DNA of 33,222 bases from a bacterium. Its GTDB lineage: Bacteria > SAR324 > XYD2-FULL-50-16. Below are positions 6,946 through 13,903 of the stretch, piece after piece (positions within the stretch are counted from its first letter, which is position 1; each line of letters starts with the position of its first letter). The notes below the pieces were generated by a model. The model was not told the DNA's origin. It saw nothing but the letters and a program-made list of their open reading frames with translations, and ran no database searches. Both the position numbers and the translations under genes were made by a program. The stretch covers positions 1 to 33,222 of the forward strand of contig JAHJRI010000215.1 of assembly GCA_018830885.1 (NCBI GenBank). Reading direction: 5' to 3'.

Positions 6946-8535
6946 ATGCGTTTTTTATTGATTAATCCTTTCTGTCCGATATCAGAAGGGCCGACACCGC
7001 CCTTGGGAATTGCCTTCCTGGGAGCTGCACTGGAGCGGGCGGGAATAGAAGTGAAAGTTCTGGACCTTGTGGTGACAACATACTCACTGGAAAAAATGGC
7101 ATCACTCCTGGAAAATTTTAAACCCGATATAGTCGGTTCTACATCTGTTACCATGACTTTTCTGGACGCAATCAGTGTTATCGGAGATGTCAAAAAACTC
7201 AATCCATCTATCTTAACCGTGATGGGGGGTCCTCATGTCAGTTTTTGTGCTGCCGACACACTCAATCAATACCCGGAATTGGATTTGATCGCTATCGGAG
7301 AGGGCGAAGAGACGATTGTCGAGCTCGCTGAAGAGGCTCAACGATCACGTAACTGGTCAGAAATAAAAGGGATTGCTTTTCGCCAGGGCGATACAGTATC
7401 AATCACACCCGCGAGAGAGCTGATCGATGTCGATTCACTTCCCCTCCCAGCCAGGCATTTGGTTCCCCTGGGCAAGTACCGGGCCTTGAATACAGCAGTC
7501 AGCATGACAACCAGTCGCGGGTGTCCATGTCGCTGTATCTTCTGTATCGGTCGAAAAATGGTCGGAGCAAAGGTTCGCTATCGTGATCCCCAGCATGTTG
7601 TCGACGAACTGGCCTTCTTATCGACCCTTGGCTTTCCACAGGTCAATATTGCCGATGACCTGTTTACTGCTAAAAAAAGCCATTGTATGGCCATTTGTGA
7701 TGAAATAATCAGACGCAACCTGAAGATAAAATGGACATCTTTTGCCAGGGTCGATACGGTATCCCTCGAAATTCTCCAGAAGATGAAAGCAGCCGGCTGC
7801 ACAACCATCAGTTTTGGCGTGGAGTCAGCGAATACAGAGATTTTAAAACGGATTAAAAAAGGGATCACGCTCCCAAAAGTCATCAAAGCCATTGAAATGT
7901 GCATCAAAGTCGGTATTGACCCCCATGTCTCATTTATACTGGGACTCCCTGGAGAAACGCCTGAAACCCTCAAGGAGACCCAGGCGTTTGGTGAAGTCCT
8001 GCATGAACTTGGTGGTTCATACGGATTTCACCTGTTGGCACCATTCCCTGGAACGGCCATCTGCGATGAAAATGAAAAATACGATTTAACCATCCTGACT
8101 CGGGACTGGTCACAATATCACGCCAACAGAGCCATCGTTGAAACTGCAGCGGTGAAGAAAGAGATGTTGAATGAGATTGCGGAAAGTTGGGATTCAGCTG
8201 TCATCTCAAAAATCGAGAATATGAGACAGCAGATAGCAAAGGGGGAAGCATCCGATGATGATGCATGGCAGATTTACAATTTTGAGCGGTTTGTATTTCT
8301 ATACAATCTGATGATAAACGGCACCATTGAGGCAAACGGGTCCTGGTACAATGGACAGGAACCCTCTGGGGAAAATGATGCTCTGCAGACCCTGGCGGAT
8401 AGAATTTTTCAACAGACCAATAAATCACGGGATGAGACTCTGGACCTGCTTCAAGATCTGGTGCTCCGGAAAGGGTTGAATCTTGTGCAGGAAAAGGGAA
8501 AAATCAGCTGGACCTGGAACGAATATATTGCCTGA
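6946..8535 (+). CDS. B12-binding-domain radical SAM protein
   Basis: A 529-residue class B radical SAM protein. The N-terminal third (residues 1-150) is a cobalamin-binding Rossmann-like domain starting RFLLINPFCP and containing MGGPH (93-97) and GEGEET (118-123). As in most of this class it lacks the DxHxxG motif. The radical SAM motif C-x3-C-x2-C is Cys193, Cys197 and Cys200, binding the 4Fe-4S cluster that cleaves SAM. GVESAN and a GLPGET motif follow, as usual in the barrel. The C-terminal 130 residues are helical and unlike anything I recognise. Members methylate carbon centres or modify lipids, tetrapyrroles or peptides; substrate here is not predictable. It stands alone on the plus strand and ends 4 bases from the convergent relA stop. 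Confidence 0.9.
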   Translation: MRFLLINPFCPISEGPTPPLGIAFLGAALERAGIEVKVLDLVVTTYSLEKMASLLENFKPDIVGSTSVTMTFLDAISVIGDVKKLNPSILTVMGGPHVSFCAADTLNQYPELDLIAIGEGEETIVELAEEAQRSRNWSEIKGIAFRQGDTVSITPARELIDVDSLPLPARHLVPLGKYRALNTAVSMTTSRGCPCRCIFCIGRKMVGAKVRYRDPQHVVDELAFLSTLGFPQVNIADDLFTAKKSHCMAICDEIIRRNLKIKWTSFARVDTVSLEILQKMKAAGCTTISFGVESANTEILKRIKKGITLPKVIKAIEMCIKVGIDPHVSFILGLPGETPETLKETQAFGEVLHELGGSYGFHLLAPFPGTAICDENEKYDLTILTRDWSQYHANRAIVETAAVKKEMLNEIAESWDSAVISKIENMRQQIAKGEASDDDAWQIYNFERFVFLYNLMINGTIEANGSWYNGQEPSGENDALQTLADRIFQQTNKSRDETLDLLQDLVLRKGLNLVQEKGKISWTWNEYIA

Positions 8536-8539
8536 CAGC

Positions 8540-10693
8540 TTAGGTTTCATCCTGGGTTGTCACGCGGTAGGCTTTAACAGATGCAACGGCATTCAGCTTA
8601 ACAAGGATTTTTTCCAGCTGCTCGTTGTTATCGACCTTTATTGTGATAAACTGTTCTGTATATTCGTCGATCATCTGCAGGCTGTTTTTGACCAGAACCA
8701 CTTTGAAACTGGCCAGGGTTTTCATGATCTGAAGACTGGTCTTTATCTGACTATTGAATTTCAGACGTATGCGAACGGGCAGCTTTTCTGAACTCGATTT
8801 GATCCATTCAACATCGACAAGTCTCTCTGGATTGAATCCACGTGCTCTGATATTTTCACAATCGGACATGTGAATTGAAACCACCTGCCCCTGGGTGACG
8901 ATTCCTACAATATCATCCCCTTTGACCGGGTTGCAGCAGTTGGCATACTTCACCTGCATGTTTTCAACACCGGCAATCAACACGCCGGCGCGCTTTCCCG
9001 GTGAAGACAGACCGGTTTTCGGTTGTGGTTTGACAACCGTGTGATTCTTCTGGGACGCCGGGTCGAAAAGACGAAGGATCTGGTTTATATTGGCTTTCCC
9101 ATAACCCAGAAGAATGTAATAACTGTGAATATCGGGATAACCGGCTTTATCGAGGAACTTCTTGAGTTCCTGTGATTTGAGAATATCCTTAAGTCGCTTT
9201 CCCAGCTTTGCTATCTGGTCCGCGAATAACTCGCGACCCAGTTTTTCAGCCTCCTGCCGTTCTTCCTTACGCAGGTGGTTCCGAATTTTGGAAAGTGCCC
9301 TGGAGGTAATCGCATATTTCAGCCAATCCCTGTGCGGCGTTTGATGGGAAGCCGTCAGTATTTCAACCTTATCCCCATGTTTCAGGATTGTCTTGATTGA
9401 TGTAATCCGCCCATTCACTTTTGCCCCCGTACACATATGACCCAGTTCTGTATGGATCGCGTACGCAAAATCGATGACACTGGCACCCGCCTGTAACTTG
9501 ATAATTTTTCCCTTTGGCGAGAAAACATAGACAAAATCCGAATACAGTTCCCGGGTGAATATTTCAAGAGACTCCCTTGAATCGCTGGCAAAATCCAGGC
9601 TATTCGAGAGATCATGCAACCAGGATGTGTTTTCACGGCTGTCCGCTGTTACAGAGTAGTTCTCTTTATACGCCCAATGAGCGGCAACACCTCTTTTAGC
9701 AACTTTGTCCATCTCTTCTGTGCGAATCTGGACATCAAAACCGATCCCATTCCTGTTGTAGGCATCAAGATGGAGAGACTGATAGCCGTTTGGCTTGGGA
9801 AATGAGATGTAATCTTTGAAACTCTCTGTGACCGGCCTATAGTTGCTGCTGATCAATCCCAGAACTTTATAGCAGGCATCCTTATTCTTAACGATGACCC
9901 GCACACCCAGTAGATCGTGGAGCTGATCGTATTCTACACCGTTTCTTTTCGCTTTTAGATAGATTGAATAGCGATGTTTGATGCGTACCTTTACACTGGC
10001 TTCAATCTGATGCTGCGGTAACAGCTCCACCAGTTCATCTTGAATCTGTTTTAAAAAAGACTGGTGAATTTCATCATTTTGTTTGCAGAAATCTTCAATT
10101 TCCTTTGATTCCTTAGGGTATAGGTAAGAAAAGCAAAGATCTTCCAACTCCGTTTTAATGTGAGACAGACCCAACCGCTCAGCTATTGGTGCATAGGTCT
10201 GTAAGGTTTCGCTGGCGATCTCCCGCACCTTGGTGTTGGAAAACCATTTTCCATGGCGCATTCTGACTAAACGCGCGGCAAGATTAACAAAGATTATCCG
10301 GATATCTTTTGAGGAGGCAAATATCATCTGCCGCATCTTTTCCGCAATACGTTCCTTTTCATCAGGAATGTCGGAAACCCGGAGAATCTTGTGCATCCCT
10401 TCAACAATATTTGCTGTTTCAGCCCCCATTAAATCCCGAATCTCATCCAGACTGATTTTTCCATACAGCAATATGCTGTGCAACAGACCGGATACAATAC
10501 TCTGAATATCGAGCTTTAGATCGACGAGGATTTTGGCGACCTCCAGCGCTTTCTGCAGGTCGGAGGTTTGAAGAAAATTGATATACGGCTGGGATTTGGC
10601 GACCAAAACATATGCTTTCTGAATCGGACTGCAGTCGATCTGATTATCTGTATACGCCTGAAAGTCAGCGATTATATTCTCAATCCGGATCAT
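8540..10693 (-). CDS. relA: RelA/SpoT-family (p)ppGpp synthetase, hydrolase domain degenerate
   Basis: A 717-residue long RSH protein: HD hydrolase fold (about 25-170), synthetase (about 210-345), TGS (385-450), helical domain, zinc-finger/CC domain with Cys586-Cys587, and C-terminal ACT (640-710). The HD site is broken. His-Asp is LLHS (His72-Ser73), the first HP is missing, the ED pair is absent, and the later LADRL is LAARL with Ala140 for Asp. Hydrolysis of ppGpp is therefore unlikely, as in E. coli RelA. The synthetase looks intact, with KHRYSIY at 239-245, FPKPNGYQSLH and VQIRTEEMD. The motif that is RXKD in bifunctional enzymes and EXDD in RelA is here SFKD (291-294), an unusual mixture. 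It follows gmk by 67 bases, echoing the gmk-spoT order of many proteobacteria, though no rpoZ lies between. Confidence 0.92.
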   Translation of the reverse strand: MIRIENIIADFQAYTDNQIDCSPIQKAYVLVAKSQPYINFLQTSDLQKALEVAKILVDLKLDIQSIVSGLLHSILLYGKISLDEIRDLMGAETANIVEGMHKILRVSDIPDEKERIAEKMRQMIFASSKDIRIIFVNLAARLVRMRHGKWFSNTKVREIASETLQTYAPIAERLGLSHIKTELEDLCFSYLYPKESKEIEDFCKQNDEIHQSFLKQIQDELVELLPQHQIEASVKVRIKHRYSIYLKAKRNGVEYDQLHDLLGVRVIVKNKDACYKVLGLISSNYRPVTESFKDYISFPKPNGYQSLHLDAYNRNGIGFDVQIRTEEMDKVAKRGVAAHWAYKENYSVTADSRENTSWLHDLSNSLDFASDSRESLEIFTRELYSDFVYVFSPKGKIIKLQAGASVIDFAYAIHTELGHMCTGAKVNGRITSIKTILKHGDKVEILTASHQTPHRDWLKYAITSRALSKIRNHLRKEERQEAEKLGRELFADQIAKLGKRLKDILKSQELKKFLDKAGYPDIHSYYILLGYGKANINQILRLFDPASQKNHTVVKPQPKTGLSSPGKRAGVLIAGVENMQVKYANCCNPVKGDDIVGIVTQGQVVSIHMSDCENIRARGFNPERLVDVEWIKSSSEKLPVRIRLKFNSQIKTSLQIMKTLASFKVVLVKNSLQMIDEYTEQFITIKVDNNEQLEKILVKLNAVASVKAYRVTTQDET

Positions 10694-10760
10694 TTTATCT
10701 ATGGCCTGTCTAACCGATTCTGATGATCTGTCGTATCTGAAACGATTGGCGTACAGTAAT

Positions 10761-11399
10761 TCATCGGATTTGAGCCTTTTTAAGACTGTTGACTATGTCA
10801 TCCATATCATTTTTTTCGTCACTTTTCAAACCATGACATTCATAAATGATGACTTTCAAGAACGCATCCACCGCATCCTCCAGTTGATCGTTGACTATCT
10901 GGTAATCATATTCATCCTTGAACGACATCTCATGCTCTGCATTATCAATTCTTTTCCGCAAAGATGCGTCATCTTCTGTCCCTCTCAAAACCAACCGTTT
11001 TGACAACTCCTCGAGGGAAGGCGGCATAAAAAATACAAATATTGCATCCAGGTCCGGTAACTGTTTTAGTTGCATCGCTCCCTGAACATCAATATCCAGA
11101 ACAACAATTTTCCCTTCCCTTTGAGATCGTTCAATGAACTCTTTGGAAGTCCCGTAGAAATTACCATACACTTCTGCCCATTCGAGGAGTTGATCGCCAT
11201 CGATCATTTTGCGAAACTGATGCTCATCCGTAAAAAAGTAATCGACACCATTGATTTCGCCTGCTCTGGGTTGTCTCGTTGTATAGGAAATGGAGAATAC
11301 CAGATTGGGCAGTACTGCTTTGGCCTTTTTAAATATCGACGTCTTTCCTGAACCACTCGGTGCCGATATAACAATGAGTTTTGATTTTGGGAACTCCAT
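10761..11399 (-). CDS. gmk: Guanylate kinase
   Basis: A 212-residue GMP kinase (GMP + ATP to GDP + ADP), near the usual 205-210. The P-loop APSGSGKT is at 13-20, TTRQPRAGE at 40-48 binds GMP, and GVDYFF and the lid region with Arg-Gly-Thr-Glu are present. It feeds GDP/GTP, the acceptors used by the RelA-type enzyme encoded right downstream. The C-terminal 25 residues run on past the usual end with a charged helix. A G10 run and a hairpin lie just upstream (11426-11482), separating it from the NifU fusion. Confidence 0.95.
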   Translation of the reverse strand: MEFPKSKLIVISAPSGSGKTSIFKKAKAVLPNLVFSISYTTRQPRAGEINGVDYFFTDEHQFRKMIDGDQLLEWAEVYGNFYGTSKEFIERSQREGKIVVLDIDVQGAMQLKQLPDLDAIFVFFMPPSLEELSKRLVLRGTEDDASLRKRIDNAEHEMSFKDEYDYQIVNDQLEDAVDAFLKVIIYECHGLKSDEKNDMDDIVNSLKKAQIR

Positions 11400-11426
11400 G
11401 AAAGATCGTTTCCGAATTCAATTAGC

Positions 11427-11436
11427 GGGGGGGGGG
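11427..11436 (+). repeat. Run of ten G (ten C on the coding strand)
   Basis: An uninterrupted homopolymer 28 bases before the gmk start, on the leader of gmk. Length could vary by slippage and alter the leader or promoter spacing; sequencing error is also possible. Confidence 0.7.
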
Positions 11437-11451
11437 TTCGCTTTGGAGGAG

Positions 11452-11482
11452 GGTTTTCAAGGGCAAGGCCCTGAAAACCCTG
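11452..11482 (-). terminator. Hairpin between the NifU fusion and gmk
   Basis: AGGGTTTTCAAGGG and CCCTGAAAACCCT pair across a short loop with one bulged base. It starts about 10 bases beyond the stop of the rhodanese-NifU gene. There is no T-run on the minus strand, but the C10 run follows; a processing or attenuating hairpin is as likely as full termination. Confidence 0.5.
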
Positions 11483-11492
11483 GAAGGGACTT

Positions 11493-12095
11493 CTAAGCCG
11501 AAATTACCTCGATATCATGGTTCAATGATGTGCTGAGTGTGTTCCGAATAAAGTTCAGTGTCCCGGTCGCAGCGCTGGCGCATCCCTGGCAGGCTCCTTC
11601 GTAATTGATAAAAACCTTATCCTCTTCAATCTTGAGAATGGACAAACCGCCACCATCCGCTGCCAGCGTGGGTCGAACCTTTTCGTTCAACACGCTTTCG
11701 ATTTTTTGAGCCCATTCTGCCCTGGGCAGACTGTCCAGAATCACTTCATCCTCCGCTGCATTCAATGCAGCCAGCAGTTTTTCAACACCACCGCTGACGT
11801 AGGAAACATCGGAAAACTTGTTGTCTACCAGCAGTTTGACAAAGCTGATGGTTTTTTCATCGTCGTTGTCACCATACAGGATTACCTGAGCATATGGGGG
11901 AATCTGAGAAAGATTGTCTCTCAGGTACTCGCCTGGAAAAGAGTACGCTCCGACAAGGTGACGAACCTTGTATTCCTCCTGAGAGCGAATATCCAGGATG
12001 ATAGGGGGCATGTTCTTGCGTCTCTCTTTCAGGCAGACTTCCGGTTCTAGGGCGTGTTTGGAAGCTTCAAACACGTTTTTATTGGTGAATTTCAT
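11493..12095 (-). CDS. Rhodanese-like domain fused to NifU C-terminal domain
   Basis: About 200 residues. The N-terminal 115 form a rhodanese fold (PPIILDIRSQEEYKVRH, then GAYSFPGEYL and the last VSGGVEKL). The catalytic cysteine is absent: the active-site loop after VILYG reads DNDDEKT. The C-terminal 75 are a NifU/Nfu domain with RPTLAADGGG and the cluster-binding CQGC (Cys169 and Cys172 counted from this start). Nfu proteins carry and deliver 4Fe-4S clusters. NfuA of E. coli likewise has a degenerate N-terminal partner domain used for target recognition, so the inert rhodanese may play that part here. I start at the ATG with GAGG six bases upstream instead of the TTG 12 bases earlier (12107). 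It lies 25 bases after rpmB. Confidence 0.88.
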   Translation of the reverse strand: MKFTNKNVFEASKHALEPEVCLKERRKNMPPIILDIRSQEEYKVRHLVGAYSFPGEYLRDNLSQIPPYAQVILYGDNDDEKTISFVKLLVDNKFSDVSYVSGGVEKLLAALNAAEDEVILDSLPRAEWAQKIESVLNEKVRPTLAADGGGLSILKIEEDKVFINYEGACQGCASAATGTLNFIRNTLSTSLNHDIEVISA

Positions 12096-12120
12096 CTTTT
12101 TCCTCAATAATTACTGTTTA

Positions 12121-12315
12121 TCATGCGCCGACTGCTACTTTTCCAGAACGGATACAACTGGCACAAACCTTCATGCGGAGATGATTCCCGTTGCTCTTTT
12201 TTACATGAACCTTCTGGAGGTTAGGCAACCACCGCTTCCGTGTTTTGTTATGAGCATGACTGACATTATTTCCAGTGGCAGGGCCTTTACCACAGATTTC
12301 ACATTTATTTGCCAT
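12121..12315 (-). CDS. rpmB: 50S ribosomal protein L28
   Basis: A 64-residue zinc-type (C+) L28. It starts [10 protein letters not shown], with Cys5/Cys8 and Cys51/Cys54 forming the metal site, and has the family's [10 protein letters not shown]. Length fits the short bacterial form. It begins the run rpmB, NifU fusion, gmk, relA, with a sigma-70-like promoter about 125 bases upstream. No clear Shine-Dalgarno is visible before its ATG. Confidence 0.95.
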   Translation of the reverse strand: MANKCEICGKGPATGNNVSHAHNKTRKRWLPNLQKVHVKKSNGNHLRMKVCASCIRSGKVAVGA

Positions 12316-12440
12316 GATTCGTTTATTTTACAGGAGTCGAGAAAACCGTGTCACTTGGTTTCCCAGAGAAACACGTGCAATGTTCAAAAAAACAGCAACA
12401 GAACCGGCTCAGATCCAGTTTGCTGAATAGTCAATCTCAT

Positions 12441-12469
12441 AATTTAACAATAATAGTTTAATAAGGCAA
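12441..12469 (-). promoter_or_regulatory. Candidate sigma-70 promoter for rpmB
   Basis: On the minus strand TTGCCT (12464-12469) is followed after exactly 17 bases by TAAATT (12441-12446), in AT-rich sequence. It would give a leader of roughly 120 bases. Confidence 0.45.
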
Positions 12470-12597
12470 TTAATAAATGGGTCATTACCCGGTTTTTATC
12501 AATTCCCTGATGAACCCCGTTTTTGCCAGAAGGGGGATCAATCAAGTGCCAATCCTAGTAAACTCACCATCATGAACGAAATACGAACACGAAAAAT

Positions 12598-12627
12598 CCA
12601 AGTCAGGCATGTCCAAGTCAGGCATGT
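12598..12627 (+). repeat. Two exact tandem copies of a 15-bp unit
   Basis: CCAAGTCAGGCATGT occurs at 12598-12612 and again at 12613-12627. It is noncoding. It could be a chance duplication or a paired protein site; nothing else supports either. Confidence 0.6.
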
Positions 12628-12733
12628 CGATGTTGGCTCGTTGATACCTTTCAGTATAGTTCAAAACCCATTTTAACACCAGCGGATATTTTCCCCTTGA
12701 GAACAAATGCGATTGGCGTTTATCCGGTTCGGA

Positions 12734-13867
12734 TTATATTTCCAGGTGGATATCTGCTGCCTCAATGTCATCGATCTGTTCAATCTTTGTTTTGAGTCGA
12801 TGAGCAATTTCTTTGGCTTCAATGATTTGTCGCTGAGGATCCACTGAAATATGAACCTGGACCGTCAGCTTTTCACTGAGATAGTGACAGATAATGTGCG
12901 TCAGTTCAGTAATCTCTGGAAAGGTTTCGACGGTGGCTTGAATATCCGCCTCGATCTCCTTCTGGGGACGCATCAATTTGGGTGGTGCTTCACCGTGCGG
13001 CCTTTCTGTATCAACATGCACAAGTACTTCGTTCACACTGGGGATTCGATCCAGGATGGAATAACGGACTCTTTCAGCTATCTGATGTGAAGCTGAGACG
13101 CTGATTGTCTGTTCCACCTCAATATTTAAATCTACCAGCATATATGGCCCCATTCGGCGAGCACGAACCTGATGAAAATGTTCAACACCTTTAACATGCG
13201 TGAGAATACTGTCAATGGATCTCAGTATTTCCTGTTCAACAACCTGATCGGTCAGTTCTTTGATGCTTTCATACCCGATTGTCAGTCCGGTCTTAATAAT
13301 CCATCCTGAAACGATAATTGCAGCAATCGGATCCAGAAGGGGATACCCGAGAACGGCACCCAAAATACCCGCCAGAACGACCAGGGATGAAATTGCATCG
13401 GTTCGGTGATGCCAGGCATTTGCCAAAAGGATGCGACTGTTCTGTTTTCGACCGATATGGGCGGCATATCGATAGAGCAGTTCCTTGGCAACTATTGAAA
13501 AAGCGGCCATCCAGACTGCCGGTAGTTGCGGGACAATCGGATTATCCAGTTGGCCTATCCCGTGAACGGCAATCCAGAAACCTGCCAAAATCAGCATCAT
13601 AGAGATAAAAAAGGTCCCGATGGTCTCGAATTTACCGTGTCCATAGGGATGGCTATCATCAACCGGTTTGCGGGAAATATAGATAGACCAGAGGGTGACG
13701 GCGTCTGACATCAGATCGGAGAGCGAATGGGCGGCATCCGCAATAAGAGCCGATGAGAGGAAGAAGAAGCCCACAATCCCTTTCATCAGAGAGAGCAAAA
13801 GGTTTGCAATAACACCGACCACGGTAACCTGCACCGCTTCCTGCCCATTTTGATCGAGTTGTTTCAT
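12734..13867 (-). CDS. CDF-family cation efflux transporter with doubled C-terminal domain
   Basis: A 377-residue cation diffusion facilitator, longer than the usual 290-310. Six hydrophobic segments span residues 12-195. The metal site is two HxxxD pairs, His47/Asp51 in DAAHSLSD and His153/Asp157 in HHRTDA, a Zn2+/Mn2+/Fe2+ type arrangement. A first cytoplasmic ferredoxin-like domain covers about 205-290 (VKGVEHFHQVRARRMG). After a short linker a second similar domain covers about 300-377, ending in a typical strand AADIHLEI. Proton-coupled export of divalent metals across the inner membrane is expected; metal identity is not predictable. It follows the cNMP protein after 36 bases. Confidence 0.9.
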   Translation of the reverse strand: MKQLDQNGQEAVQVTVVGVIANLLLSLMKGIVGFFFLSSALIADAAHSLSDLMSDAVTLWSIYISRKPVDDSHPYGHGKFETIGTFFISMMLILAGFWIAVHGIGQLDNPIVPQLPAVWMAAFSIVAKELLYRYAAHIGRKQNSRILLANAWHHRTDAISSLVVLAGILGAVLGYPLLDPIAAIIVSGWIIKTGLTIGYESIKELTDQVVEQEILRSIDSILTHVKGVEHFHQVRARRMGPYMLVDLNIEVEQTISVSASHQIAERVRYSILDRIPSVNEVLVHVDTERPHGEAPPKLMRPQKEIEADIQATVETFPEITELTHIICHYLSEKLTVQVHISVDPQRQIIEAKEIAHRLKTKIEQIDDIEAADIHLEI

Positions 13868-13903
13868 GATAAAAACATGTTGAGGCGGCTTCCAGATCGC
13901 GAT

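Larger units (their letters stand above)
12316..12733. other. Intergenic region upstream of rpmB
   Basis: About 418 bases between the CDF gene and rpmB, which both lie on the minus strand. It holds the rpmB promoter (12441-12469) and a 15-bp tandem repeat (12598-12627). I see no gene. There is no obvious terminator for the CDF gene ending at 12734. Confidence 0.5.
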
